Source: Desmodesmus armatus (Eukaryota > Chlorophyta > Chlorophyceae > Sphaeropleales > Scenedesmaceae). From it: a stretch of DNA of 64,000 bases. Made by a program: the position numbers and the translations under genes. Under the pieces are notes generated by a model, which saw only the letters and a program-made list of their open reading frames with translations, was not told the DNA's origin and did no database searches. Location: the NCBI GenBank assembly GCA_007449985.2, contig VIIQ02000002.1, forward strand, positions 124,001-188,000, read 5' to 3'. This document shows positions 23,133 to 35,749 of this stretch, one piece after another. Every line of letters begins with the position of its first letter. Within the stretch, counting starts at the first letter, position 1.

Positions 23133-23600
23133 TCACGGCTGGTGGCGTGTGAGCTTCCTGCGCTTCTTAAGTTTGTGCTTCTTCATCTTGAGCTTGCGTT
23201 TCCGCTTGACGCTGTCTGCCCACATGCCCTGCTCATCCTCCGCAGCTGCATCTTCTGCTCCTGCCTCCTCGTCAGCAACTGACTGGTGCTGTTGCTGGGT
23301 CAGCTGCATGCTGCTGCTGTTTGGCATGAGCATGACACCATGTGGGGTGAAGTGTGGGGTAAAGGGGCTGCGGTTGGGCAGCATGCTGCGAATGGACATC
23401 ATCTCAATGTACAGGTCCTGGCGAGCAGACGTAGGCACATCCCAAAAACTGGTGCCGAAGCTCCGCCACGCTGACACAAAGGAGGAAGGTAACCCCTGCG
23501 CGGCGACAACAGCTAGCTGGGCCGAAGCAGCGGCGTCTGTTGGCAATGCTGCTGACTTGATGAGTGCATGCAACACTCTGGACGAACGCCTAGCCAACAT
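23133..23600 (-). CDS. mitochondrial small ribosomal subunit protein mS38-like (COX24/AURKAIP1 C-terminal domain)
   Basis: A single exon encodes 155 aa. The start at 23600 is chosen because it opens an Arg/Ser/Ala-rich amphipathic presequence (MLARRSSRVLHALIKSAAL) typical of mitochondrial import; the open frame continues upstream but loses that pattern. The last 25 residues, VKRKRKLKMKKHKLKKRRK followed by LTRHQP, are the Lys/Arg-rich motif of the mS38 (DUF1713) family, which binds the small-subunit rRNA of mitoribosomes. The middle (about residues 75-125) is an acidic, Gln/Ala-rich linker. It is head-to-tail with the IDM1-like gene, whose stop is 453 bp upstream. Confidence 0.75.
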   Translation of the reverse strand: MLARRSSRVLHALIKSAALPTDAAASAQLAVVAAQGLPSSFVSAWRSFGTSFWDVPTSARQDLYIEMMSIRSMLPNRSPFTPHFTPHGVMLMPNSSSMQLTQQQHQSVADEEAGAEDAAAEDEQGMWADSVKRKRKLKMKKHKLKKRRKLTRHQP

Positions 23601-23973
23601 GGCCTTAACGAGACTGCCGCTGTGCTGTAAGGGTTCTTGACGTTCACAATGCACCAGATCGAGGCAGATCAGCTGCCCGGGGAGAGCGAGACAGGCGATG
23701 CAAACTTGTGTGCAGCGGCGCAATCTGCGGTGTGGGTGAATTACAAACCAAAGCAGCCTCTGCGTTGCATGTTGCCCTGGGTAGTCGCACGGACACACTG
23801 TTGCCAACACGGGAAGGGTCCAAAGGCTTAAAACCAAACGTGTGTAACATCGTTACAACTCAGTTCGTGGCGCTATGCATTGGAGCTGGACTGACGTTCA
23901 AGACTGCGAACATCACCGCTTGTGGGGGTCCAGGCTCAGTGCCCAGTCCACACCAGATCAGATCAGTCAGCAA

Positions 23974-23978
23974 TTACA
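23974..23978 (-). promoter_or_regulatory. putative polyadenylation signal (TGTAA)
   Basis: TTACA on the plus strand, about 75 nt past the IDM1-like stop at 24053. It matches the algal poly(A) element and supports that stop as the true 3' end. Confidence 0.5.
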
Positions 23979-24052
23979 GGGAGCAGGTGGTAATGTAGTG
24001 CACAAAAACAACAAAAGTACATGGAACACACACAGGGCAACACCCAGCGCAA

Positions 24053-27000
24053 TCAAGCTGCTGGGACAGGGTGCAAGCCATTGGCTTGCTGCTCGTCAGC
24101 CTCGTGCTTACTGCTGTCAGCACACAGCACCACCGGATCTGCCACGTCCTGCTGCAGAGGGGAGACAGGGCCCTCTGCAGCCGCAGCAGCACCATCACCA
24201 GCAGGCTGTTCTTCTGCACCACCCAGCTGCACCGGCAGCTGCTCCGCCTTCGACTCCACCCCAGCCTGTGGCAGCAGCAGCTGCTCCTTCTGCTCTTGAA
24301 CACCGCTGACTGCAGGGTTTGGCGTAGCAGCAGTGCCCAGGTCGCAAGGTTGAGGGCTGGACCCACCAGCAGCCTCCTGCTGCTTGACCACACCATCTGC
24401 TGCCGCCTCCTGCTGCACCGCACTGTCCGCCGCCTCCTGCTGCAGCGGCTGCTCTGACATCAGCAACTCCACAAGCGGCTGCTGCTGCTGCTGCGGTTGC
24501 TGCTGTGGCACCTCAGCATCCCCCTGCTTGGCCCCAGCATCCGCATCCGGCTGCTGCAGCAGGACGGCAGGATCGAACCCAGCCTGTACTGGCATCGGCA
24601 GCTGCATCGGCAGCTGCACCTGCAGCTGCGGGAGCAGCATGGCAGCCGGCGAGGAGCCCCTCAGCACACCTGCATCTGCACAGCCGGCAGCAGCTGCGGC
24701 CGGCAGCGGCGCCAGGGGGCCCGCAGGCATCGCCATGCTCATAGCAATGGGCTGTAGGGCTAGCGCACCAGACTGAGCTACTGCCACTGCTGCTGCAGTG
24801 CCCGCGCCGTCGCCAAATGCCTGCGATGCTACCACCATGCTGTTCAGATTGATGGGCAACAGAGGGCCTGCAGCTGCAGGCCCGGCATCTGCTGCTGCAC
24901 CGCCAGAAGCACCTGCTGCTGATCCAGAAGCTGCTGCTGCACAGGCCCTTGCTGCTCGGCTGTAGCATTGCCTCCAAGCCCTGCTATCTGAACCCCAGGC
25001 TGCTGCTGCTGCCCAGGCACACCAGCAGCTGTTGCAGCTGCAGGCAGTATGCCCTCAGCAGCTGCTGCCTCTGCTGCTACCTTTGCTGCTGCTTCGCAGG
25101 CTGCCTGAGAGGCCTCGAGCACTCCAGGGTCCGATGTTGCTGCAACACCAGGGTCATGGGTGCGCCCTCTGCAGGCTGCTCCATCTGCGGCAGTGGCTTC
25201 ACCAGCAGCTGTGTGCCTGGGAAGATGAGCATGCGCAGCTCCTTCTTAACCATGGCCTGCTGCTCCTCACTCATGTGAGCAAAACCAAAGCCATTGATCC
25301 AGGTTTCCCGGCTGCGTCTGCTGCTGGAAGCGCAAGGTGCTGCACAGCACAATACAGCATGGCAGCACACAACAACATAGGAGGCATGTCAGTCACGATT
25401 GATAAAAAAACCAAAATCAACAACACTGCGCTAGGCGTCCTGCTGCCCCAAGTATGCATCCCGCTGACACCATTCAACAGGTAAGCTTCAAGCAGTAGAC
25501 ACAAGCTACTGGCATCACACAGCTGACCGCACCTGCACGCCCAGCTGCACCAGCATGGACTCTATCGCCCGCACCATCACGCGCGCGTGGCCCTGCCGCC
25601 GCGCATCAGGCCGCGTTGCCACCAGCGGCAACTCCGCCAGCTGCTGCCCAAACACGCGCAGGACTGCTGCAGCCACCGGGCGCCCGTTGAAGCGCAGCAG
25701 CACCGTGAGCATGTTGGAGAAGTCCCACTCGCGGTACGCCTGCACACATCCAGCAGACACAGCAGGAAAGATGTCAAGTCGCGGCGACGTGTGACATTAT
25801 CTAAGCATGTCAGTTGAGCACAGTACGGTCGTTAGAGCCCACCTGCTCCCCTGAAAATCAACGGCACACATGACTGCACAAGAGCTACACGCGAGTGTTC
25901 AATGAAAATAAAAGCCCTCTCATACACATGCTATGCTGTGGACCTGTCCACGCCAGCAGTTGCACATTCAGTGGCCCCACCCACCTTTGCCTGTATGATG
26001 AGGGGCAGCAGGTCTGTGTTGTTGTTGGCGTCCATGATGGGGTCAAAGCTGCCCTGCAGGATGTGCATTGACGCGCGCATGCTGTTCTCCACACGACCTG
26101 CACAGCACAACGTACACAGGCTCAGGCGCAAGGCCAAGCTGCCTAGTTTGTACATGCACCCCTGGTTCCCCAGGTACATTGCGGCACGATGCAGCAAGGC
26201 ACACAATCAGCTGCCATGCACTGCAAGTCAATATTACCCATCGCCAAACACCATACAGGACATACATCCAGTGGACGGCTCCCGGACTGCCCACGGTTAT
26301 GCCATGCCACTCCAAACATGCCTGCAGGATCCCAACACCACGCACCCGCACTGTGCTTGAACCCGCGCAGCACATGCCAGCTGTGAGCCCCAGTGGTGCC
26401 CAGGGCATCTCTGCAGCACGCACCTGCAGCAACAGCAGCAGCAGCAGTGCAGTAGTAGCAAAAGTCAGGCTTGAACCCCCACCTCTCCCAAACGACAAGC
26501 AGTAGCTCCAAGTACACGTGCATTAGGCATACACCTATGCCAAGTGGAGGGGCATTAATCCCTCAGGAATCCATGCAAGTCGGCTGACACTCACCAGAGC
26601 ACCCATCTGTGTCTTGATGATGTTGCACTCATTGCTGCAGAACCAGTCGCCCTCAGGGATCTGCAGCGCAACATGCAGCAAGAGACAGCGCCCAAGCATT
26701 ATTGACAGCTGATACACAGCATGTCGGCATGTGCATTTCAAGCAGAACCACCAGCAGCCACACGTCATAGATGCTGCTGCCGGATCTTTTTGAAATGTCT
26801 CTGCCATCAGTAGTATGCAAAGCTGCTTTGCTGCTGCTGTTGGTGACGATAGTTGTGATAGCTGTTAGTTGTTGTGGCTGCGTCTCGTGTTGTGCCGCCC
26901 TCACCTCCTTGAGGTCTGCCCTGTTCTGCTCCCGCAGGCAGCCCACGTGGAACTCGCGCTCACAGGTGTCGCAGATGATGATGGTGCGGTCGCCAAACGC

Positions 27001-29657
27001 GCCGCGCAGGAAGTCAGGCTCCTGGCACAGCACACAGCCACTGCCCAGACCGTCGGTGTCGTGCACCACCTCCGGGGGCCTGCATGAGCAGGCGCAGCAG
27101 CAAATGGCAAATTCAGCCTTCTCAAATTAGCTGTCACGACCTGACAGTAGTGCACTCCTGAAGTGTTGGCGTACATAAGTACCCTGCTATCCGCATGCGC
27201 TGGGATTACGCGCTCGGTCAAACATAAGTCCTGGCGTGCGCAGAGCTTGACTGCACCCGTCATGCAGCTCACCCTTCCCACTGCTCCTGTGGTTCATCGT
27301 CCTCGTAGTCGCCCCACATCGCCCGCCTGTTGGCCGCGCGGCGCGCATAGTCCACGCCCTTGCGTGCCACCAGGGGTGCTGCCACCTCTGTCTCCGACTC
27401 CAGCGGCGGCAACCGCTCAGCCATGCGCCTCAAGCTCAGACCATCCTCTGCACACACAAATAGAACGATTAAGATTTGAGTGGGAAAAGGTGATGCATGC
27501 ACGAGGAGGTGCCCGGTCTCTTATGAGGGCAGCCACCATTGATGCAGCCAGCAATTGTGGTGCCGATACATCCTACATGCATCATCGCCACCATGGTGAA
27601 GACAATGTCGGTGCAATGGCAGTATCCACACACCCCACACACACAGCGAAAGTGCATCTGGTGCCGCATGCTCGCACTGAAGGCAGCTAGAGGATCGTGG
27701 AGACCATGCATGCCTGCGCCGAACTCTGCCTCTGCAGCTGTGCAATCGGCAGCCCACCTCCCAGCACTTCCCTGCACCCACCTGTGAAGATGAAGTCGTA
27801 GGGGGCGCGCCTGGCGCCCCTGCCTGCATGCGCCTCAAATTGGCTGCAGCTGACCACCTGCACAAACAAGAACCACCCACGGCCGAACCAACACCATCAC
27901 AACAGCAATTACAGATTCAGCTACCTCAGCTACAAATATGGCAGATATGCACTTGACGAACAACCCATGCAAGAAGCAGTGAACAGGGGCGACCAAGTGG
28001 CGGCGCAACAGCAGGCGCATGGTGTCAAAGCACAAGGCCAACTACACCCAGACGTGCACGCACAGCCGTGTGTCCTGAACAGCAACCCAGCCGGGCGTCC
28101 TGGCCCCCTGTGTGCATCCAGCCTCCCTGCTCACGTTGTTGCAGCAGTCACACTTGATGCCGCTGACTCCGTCAGGGTTGATGACTGCAATGCCCTGCCG
28201 CAGCAGCGCACCGTCCTGGCCTGTCCTGTAGAACAGCCGCTGCCCGTCTTGCAGGGCACCCGGGCCGCCGATGAAGAGGCGCTTGTGCTTGTTGTTGTTG
28301 CGCTCACGCCTTGCACCTGCACACCACCGTCATGCCGACATCAGTGACACACATCAACGGCTGCCACACTCTCTGGACTTGCGGCAGAGCGCAGGCCATG
28401 TCTGCTGCTGCGTCTGAACCAGGCCGCTAGAAGTACTTGTTGCTCTCAGCAGCAGCACTGGCGTTCAAAACAACAAATCAGGGGACACTGCATCCTTACC
28501 TGCACCACCCATGCGGGCGGGGCACATCATCTTCACCCTGCCAGTGTCTTCAAACCCAAAGTCGCTGTCCAAGTCATCCAGGCCCCCAAAGCCGCCAGAG
28601 CTGCTGCTGTAACCCGAAAAGCTGCCGCCCCGGCCCCTGCCTCCACGTCCGCCCCTGCTGCCCCTCCCACCCCTGCTGCCCCTGCCGCCACGGCTGCCCC
28701 GGCCCCTGCCACGCCCGCCGCTGCCGCGCCCTGTGGGCAGAAACCAGTCAGCAGACCCAGCCGAATAGTCCTTATCAGACCTGTCGGCCCCGCCAGAGTC
28801 CTCGCCATCCTCATTCCCAGCCGCCGCTGCTGCTGCGAGCGCTGCAGCAGCATTCCGTGCTGAGGCACGGGCCGAGCTGCGTACGCCGCTCACCCCTGCT
28901 GCCGCCGCTGCTGCTGCAGCAGCCGCCGCTATTGGGATGGGCATGAGCCCCCCGCTGGCTGCGATAGCAGACCCGCCGAGCTTGTTGTAGCCAGGCGGGG
29001 CCACCGGCGGCAAGCCTGCTGGCAGGTTGCCGCCGCCCTGGCGGGCCTCCCGCATCTGCGCCCGCAGGTTCTCCATGCCCCTCTGGCACAGCTTGAACAC
29101 CTCGCTGTCCCTGTAGCCAGGGGGCTCGCGCCCAGCCTGCGCAGACAAACGTCGGCAGCAACACACGCGCGTGGGTACAGCTCCACAATCACTCTCTGCC
29201 GTCACACAGCATAGCAGCAAAGGCTGGCCCCACGCAGACTTCTAGCCTGGCATAACATGTCGATAGGCTGCCTGAGGTACCACTCCGCCCATCTGATCTG
29301 CAGCACATGCAGGGACACTCCTGACCAACTTGAACCAAAGACTCCAACCAACCCTGTGTGACTATGTGCAGCTGCCGTCCTTACCTGGACGCACGAGGGG
29401 CAGAACCATGCTGCATCCTGCAGCATGCCCTGCAGCCCCAGGCAGGCCGGGTGGTAGGCTGCGGGGCAGCCATCGCAGCACAGCAGCTCGCCCCCGTCTC
29501 TGCACTGCACGCAGAAGCTGATGTGGCTGTCTGTGTGTGTGCTGTTGACCAGCATGCCCAGCTCCTTGAGGGACAGGTTGTATTCTGTCAAGTACGTGAA
29601 CTGCGCTGGACGCCGCACCTGGACGCAAACAAGCAGGGAGGGCAGGCAAGCAAACAG

Positions 29658-29694
<37 letters not shown>

Positions 29695-32585
29695 TAAGCA
29701 GCGGAGCAGGTAGCAAAGGGGCTGCCAGTAGCGTGACAGTCAGCAGTCCCAGCATGCCTACAAAGTGCAACATACATATGGCCCCATGACCGACTGACTC
29801 TGCTGTGAACGCAACCTCGCACCAACATACACCAAGCACAGCACAGATGTGGTGCAGGATGGGAGACAGGGCCGCACCCACCTTGCTGCCTGCATGCTCC
29901 TCAAACACGCTGTTAGGGATCTTCTGCTGGCCCTGGCAGCGCACACAGAAGCACTGGATGTTGCCGTCCGCTGTGATGCGGCCCCTCAGCAGCTGCAGCG
30001 TGCCACCACCAGCCATCCGGCGGTACTCAACTTGCTCCCCTGCGAGCAGCGCACAAGGGCAGCCAAACAACTCAGTCAGGGTGGGGCTGCAGCACAGTAC
30101 ACTGGCGGGGTGACTCTGGCAACACAAACGGACGTGCATGAGCAGGCTGTAATCACACTTGAAAGTTCAGGTCTCTGTCGAGCAGACACCACACATGCAA
30201 CTCATGTGTTCAACAGCCCACACATTCACACGCTCCTGTCCTGGCCAAGCTATGCCTGACAACCACGACCCTGGGAAACCAATCCCTGTTTGTCACAACC
30301 CCTTGGGTCCAAAGACGACACGCCCACAGCGCCCACACACCTGTGAGCGCCCCACATTTGAGCAAGCTGGCAATCTTGTAAGCGCCGCTGGGTGCTGGTG
30401 TGTTGATGAGGGCCTCCTTCACCTTCTCTGCCAACGCCTGACACTTGGTCTGCCACTCATGCGCTGCCTGCAGCTGGTCTGGCTGGTCAGCAGCACCCTG
30501 CTGCTGCTCCTGACCCTGCTGCTGCTGCTGCTGTTCGCCAACAGGTGCATGCTGCTGGGCCAGCTGCTGCTGCGCCTGCTGCTCAGCTGACTGCCCAGCT
30601 GCTGCCACAGCACTTGGCTGCCCGGATGCGCCTACTGCTGCAGACACCACGGCACCACCCTCCCCAGCAGCTGCGCTCACCACCACTGCCGCAACAACCC
30701 CTGAAGGCTCCTGCTTCACTGCTGCTGCAGGCTCTGCAGGTGCTGCTGCCGCTGCCACGGCCACCACCGCTGCAGCTGAGCCCGGTGCTGCAGCATTGCC
30801 CGCTGCAGCTGCAAGCTGTGCAGCAGCAGCCCCAGCCTGGGCCTGCTGCTGCCTCCCAGGCTGCAACTTCAGCTTGAGGCGGACATGCTGCTGCTTCTTA
30901 GGCTGTGCCGGGCCCTGACCGCCAGCCACTGCTGCTGCTGCTGCAGCACCTGTGCCTTGTTCAGTGGTTGCTGCATGCGAGGGCTGTGCAGGCGCAGCTG
31001 CCACCTCCTGCACCTGCCTGGCTGCAGCATCCCCACTCACAGCAGCTGCTGCCGAGGGCCCCTGGTCTGCACCAGCTGCTGCTGCAGCACCTGCTGGTGT
31101 GGCAGCACCGCCCGAGCTGGCTGCAGCTCGGCCGGCAGCCCCACCAGTACTGCTCCGCGGCTTGCCCGCTGCTGCTGCTGCTCCCACTGCTGCCCTGGCC
31201 TTCTTGGCTGACTTCTGGTCACCAGGCGTCTGCTGCTGACCAGACAAGTCACGCTTCATGCCCTTGCCAGCCTTGCCAGCAGCTGCGGAAGCCTGCTGCT
31301 TCCGCCCTGCCCCTGCTGCTGCTGCTACCCCAGAAGACGCTGCTGTTTTGGCACCTGCTGCTGCTGGTTTGCCGGCAGATGCTGCTGCTGAGCCGCCACA
31401 TGACTGCCTGCCGGACTTGCCCTTACCAGGCGCAGCACCTGCTGCCGCCTTGGAGAGCTGCTGCTGCTGCTGCTGCTTGGCTGCTGTGCCACTGGCTGGC
31501 TTGGCTGCTGTGCCGCTGGGTGGCTTGGCTGCCGAGCTGCTGGCTGGCTTGGTGCCTTTCGACTGTGAAGCAGGCCCAACAGCAGCCTTCTTCAGTGCCA
31601 CCTTGCCCTTGGCAGCTGGCTGGCGAGCTGCAGGCGACGAGACGGCAAACACTGCAACCAAGTGGCTCCTGGCAGCAACAGCTTCAGATCCTAGTGGTGC
31701 TGCACCTGCAGCGCCTGCAATCGATTTCCTGCGCTTGTCTGGCCCCCCACCAGGCTCAGACAAACCGCCCAGTGAACGCTTGCCAGCTGCCTTGGGCTGC
31801 GTTGTGGCCAGTGGCTGCTTCTGCTTTGGCAGCTGCTGGCCCTTTGCAACTGAGGGCGTCCTGCTGCCCTCCGCCTGCTGCTGCTGCTTGGGTGCACTGC
31901 TAGCAGCAGCGCCTGGAGCTGAGTGCCGGCGTGTGCGCCCTTCCGCAAGCTCGGCGCCCATGCTCAGCATCTCTATCTGCATGTTGCGCAGCTCCCTGGA
32001 GCCCCGCTTGCGCGCTGCTGGCTTGGGCGTCCCTGCTGGCTTGGGCGTCCCTGCTGGCGCGACAGCGGCAGCAGCAGCAGCAGCTGGCGGGACAGCTGCT
32101 GGAGGCACTGCTGCTGCTGGCTGTTCTGGGCTAGCCCCCGCAGCAACAGCCTGGTCTGCTGGCGCCACAGCATCTGGCACAGCTGCTGTTGCGTCCGCTG
32201 CATCAGCAACGGCTTTGCTGCCGGCGCTGGCCAGCTCAAGCTGCCCGTTGCCACTGCCTGCATCCTCTGCTGCGTCTGCACCTTGTTCCACCGCTGCTGG
32301 CGCCTGCGCAGCTGGCGTGGCTACAGGCTCTGGGGCAGGTGCTTCAGCTGCCTGCGGCTTACTTGCCACAGCTGGCTCAGGCAGGACCTGTTCCTCCCCA
32401 ACAGCGACAAGCTGCGCCAGGTTGCTGGATGCACCAGCATCACGGGAGGCCTCACCAACGACTGCCTCCTTAGCTACGAGGCCAGCTAGGGCCTCAGGGG
32501 CGGGTGCTGGCATGTCAGTCATGTCCACATTCTCTGGTCCTGCTTGGACTGCACCCAGTGCTGTCTCAAAGCCAAACCTCACGCT
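24053..32585 (-). CDS. IDM1/ROS4-like PHD-finger GNAT acetyltransferase with duplicated TDBD-PHD module
   Basis: Exons, in transcript order: 32585-30341, 30039-29882, 29618-29385, 29136-28500, 28316-28135, 27857-27782, 27447-27273, 27079-26905, 26660-26591, 26097-25985, 25739-25533, 25339-24053; about 1850 aa. Plant IDM1 is a nuclear histone acetyltransferase that prevents DNA hypermethylation. Residues 1-740 are Ala/Pro/Gln-rich with basic patches. A first Tify-binding-like domain follows (FCVRCQGQQKIPNSVFEEHA), then PHD1 (CVQCRDGGELLCCDGC...WFCPSC). An RGG tract comes next (exon 4), then TDBD2 (CDCCNNVVSCSQFEAHAGRG...PYDFIFTEDGLSL) and PHD2 (CVLCQEPDF...CDTCEREFHVGCL). The GNAT domain follows (LRVFGQQLAELPLVATRPDA, then ALPAADAA and ETWINGFGF). 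The tail is Gln/Ala-rich. The frame breaks at about 25303 and probably twice more in the tail (25122-24860), each as if one base were missing. The 5' end is unresolved: either ATG 32522 or an upstream exon. Confidence 0.85.
29657..29697. repeat. (AAGC)n microsatellite
   Basis: About ten perfect AAGC units lie in the intron between IDM1-like exons 2 and 3. Purely intronic. Confidence 0.95.
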
Positions 32586-33336
32586 CTGCAGCCCTGCTGA
32601 GGTCTGCTGTCACTGCTGTGCTGGTGTGGCTTGGGAGCCCTGGAGACAGCGCGAGCAGCCCTGAAAACACCCAGATCATCAGTACATGACGATATCAAAT
32701 GTTATTTCCCTGCATGCGCAGCAAGGAGGCTCAGCAAGGGGCGAGCCGGGCTGCCTGGAGCGAAGCAAGCTTGCAACAACGCTGTGGGACGCTCGTTACG
32801 GCAACAGCGGGTCTTATATAGAGACTACATCGCCAACAGTGCTTAGTAGAAGCAAGCATGCAGGCATACGGTTGCGCATGGGCCATTTCTGCTGACGAGC
32901 AACAACGAGCCTCTTTTCAGCCGCTGCTCACCTTGGATTTCTTGCAGTCGATCCAGTAAGAACAAGCACCAGCAAAAGCAACGAAAAAGGCAACGCACCA
33001 CCACGGTCTGCCAGTGATGGATGCTTCCCAGCTTGTGTGAATGGCTGGGGACGTTGTGATGTCTGCCGATTGATTCGTTTCATGTAGCAAACATCACTTT
33101 TGTTCATTTGGACCAAGTCTGGGCCTTGGGTTTTTCAAGTTTTTTTAAGCAAGCAAGGAGAACTGTTCGGGCATTCCAAGTGTTTTGTTTGCCTGTTAGG
33201 TTACATCACAGTTCACAGGGCTTGTCAGGGCCCATCAGGCAGTGCCTTCTGTCCTGGGTGGTGGTCTTGCTATACACCTTCACTGGTCCCTGCCATTGTG
33301 CCGTGCGTGGCCTGTGGAAGATCGCAAACACACCAA
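32586..33336. promoter_or_regulatory. divergent promoter region between IDM1-like and Rossmann genes
   Basis: About 750 bp between the 5' ends of two divergent genes. A 5' untranslated or first coding exon of the IDM1-like gene may lie here, but none could be identified. A TATATA-like run sits near 32815. Confidence 0.35.
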
Positions 33337-35749
33337 ATGCACATTATTCAACATCGTACAGCTGCAGTGGGCGCGATGCCCAGGCTCCCTGCAGCCCCCC
33401 TCACCACCCCCCACACGCTGCAGCGTCACCAGCACCCACCCATCAGGCGCTGTGTGCGGCTAGCAGCCAAGCGTAGCTTTGGCGAAAAGCTTGCGGCTGA
33501 GCTTCTGGATGTTGCCACCGGTGAGCATGGTGAATGCAGGCACATAGCCACACCTCAAGACAGACAGCAGTGTGAGAGGCTTTGTTGCCCCTGGCTTAAC
33601 AGACGTCTGTGAATGCTGTACACCCCTGTGAGACAGGCGGCCCCAAGATGCGCAAGTGGTACGGCCAGGAGTCTAACAATGTCCCCAGGGATGGTGGCGA
33701 GCAGGCCGAGCAGGTGCGGCACAGCGCACGGGGGGGGGGGGGGGCTTGACAAGGTTGCTGCGGTGCATTGACGGTCGCCGGGTGTGATGGGGTGGTAGGT
33801 GTTGTTGGGCACAGGCAGAGCTGCTGAAGTGGGGCGTCATGCTCACGTGGAGCGGATACACATCGAGGAGTTCCTGCTAGGCATGCGTGATACCTGTTCC
33901 TTCACGGTGGCGACCCCACCTGCACGCGCTGGGCAGATCGTATGTTTTCATCTACTTATCTTGCCACTTGTTTGGTATTGATTGGCACCCTGATAGCACC
34001 TTCATCGTGTGTACTGTGTATGTGCCGCATTGTGGGTGTTGAAATCAGCGCTGTGTCGTGATGCGCTGTGTTCTGACATTACACACTGCCATGTCTGTCG
34101 CTCACAGGAACAGCCCCAGGAGCAGCAGCAGCAGCAGCAGGCCCCAGCTCCTGAGCAGCAGGCTTACAGTGGACCACGTGACGTCATCTTGGTCACTGAC
34201 GCAGACACACCAACAGGGGAGCTGGTCACGCTGCAGCTCATACTTCTCAGGTGGGCCAGGCAGCTGTGTGTGTGTGTGGGGGGGGGGGGGTACCAGGGGG
34301 GGGGGTCCCACCGGCTGGCCACACACAGCGCAATTAGGCGAATCCAATACGGGGGATGTTATTTGGGGGGTTAACAGGAGCCATGTAGCTGTTTGCGAGG
34401 GAGCAGGGACAGCCCCCGCATGCTGTATGACTGCAGCACAGGGCACAGTCGACTACTGTACCTGTTGGACAGCGAACTCACACTCGCAGGTGGTTGTGCC
34501 ACAGCTATACACGCAGTACAGGCAGCAGTCAAGTGTGGAGAGCGGCTTCACAGTGGGTCGGTGGTCTGAAGGATGCTGTGGCTGCTGTGCTGCTGCTGCT
34601 GCTGCAGGGCCAACATCCGCATCCTTGTAAAGGACACAGTAGCTGCCAAGAACGGCTACGGCCCTTACGTTGAGCCAGTGTCTGTGGACATCAACAGCCA
34701 AGGTTAGCAGATGCTTTTGTGGCCTGGCCCTTGTTACTGCCGGCATGGTGTCGATGGTTTCTACGCCGGATGATATCCAGCAGCTGCATCTTGTGTGGCG
34801 CTGGGAGGTGCATTGCAGCAATGCGCATGAACATGTCTGCGTGGCAGGACCAGACGGCCCGGCAACGCCAGGCGCCTGCATGCGCACCATGTCATGTTCT
34901 GCAACGAAAGCACCCTACCACAGCACCAAAGTCAAGTGCAGCGAGCGCTGGTAGATGCGACAGAGGGCTGCGTTTTTGCGCCTCTTGCTCATGGTGCATG
35001 GCTGTCTTGTTTGCATGCAGGCGGCCTAGCCCGAGCTCTTCAGGGTGTCAAGAGCGTCATAGCGCTCGGCAGGCTGGGTGCGCTGCTGCCAGCAGCACAG
35101 CGGGCTGGAGTGGAGCGGGTGGTGCTGCTGTCAACAGCAGGCAAGTGACCGCCGCAGCAGCCATGCTTGTTTGCACGTTGGTGTGAGCGTCGCGCATTCT
35201 CCACGTGCATGCTAGGCATGCAGGAATGCACACCAGGGGCCCGACTGACTGCTACTGCAGCTGTCGCGCCCATGTTGGGACGCTCCTCGCGCTTGTGCCG
35301 CGAATGCAAGCAAACAGCATCCCTGCATCCTGCTGCGTGTCTGCCGCCGTGCTGCAGGTATGCCCCAGCCGGGTGGTGTCGCTGCTCTGTTCCAGAGTGG
35401 TGCAGACTCAGGCCTAAAGGATCCACAGCGGGAAGCAGCTCTCAGCAGCAGCAGCCTCCCGCACATAGTAGTCAAAGCAGGCATCATCGAGGACGTGCCC
35501 GGCGGTACCAACAAGCTCAGCGTGTCCCCCTTTGCTGGCAGCAGCGGCAGCAAGAGCAGCAGCATCTCGCGGGAAGATTTGGCAAGCGCGTTGGTAGCCA
35601 GTGCAGTACACTTGCCCAGCTTTGGTGGCAGGAGCGGCAGTGCAGCGGAACAGCTGGCGTTCGAGGTGCGGGCGGCAGGGCCTGGGCAGCCGCCACAGGA
35701 CTGGGAGCAGCTGCTGGAGGGGCTGGCTGTCAGCCCTGTCATGCAGTGA
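33337..35749 (+). CDS. atypical NAD(P)-binding Rossmann protein (At1g72640-like), probably plastid
   Basis: Seven exons: 33337-33520, 33637-33713, 33815-33939, 34108-34250, 34608-34702, 35021-35140, 35358-35749. The protein opens with a Ser/Thr/Arg/Pro-rich, acid-poor segment that resembles a plastid transit peptide, then RKWYGQESNN and a Gln-rich linker. The Rossmann fold follows: DVILVTDADTPTGELVTLQL (modified dinucleotide-binding loop), IRILVKDTVAAKNGYGPYVE, VVLLSTAG, IVVKAGIIEDVPGG and SISREDLASALV. This order matches Arabidopsis At1g72640, an atypical SDR of unknown reaction; the catalytic Tyr-Lys pair of classical SDRs is not apparent. Exon 3 changes frame around its GGGG run (33828-33833). 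The exons sum to 1136 nt, so one added base gives 379 codons including stop. Intron 6 uses a GC donor (AG|GCAAGT at 35141). Confidence 0.8.

Noticed and set aside
31258..32664. 468-aa plus-strand ORF rich in Ala/Pro/Cys
   Set aside because: It is the antisense shadow of IDM1-like exon 1. The minus frame has the PHD-gene context and in-phase splicing, while the plus frame is compositional (GC-rich CAG/GCN codons read in reverse).
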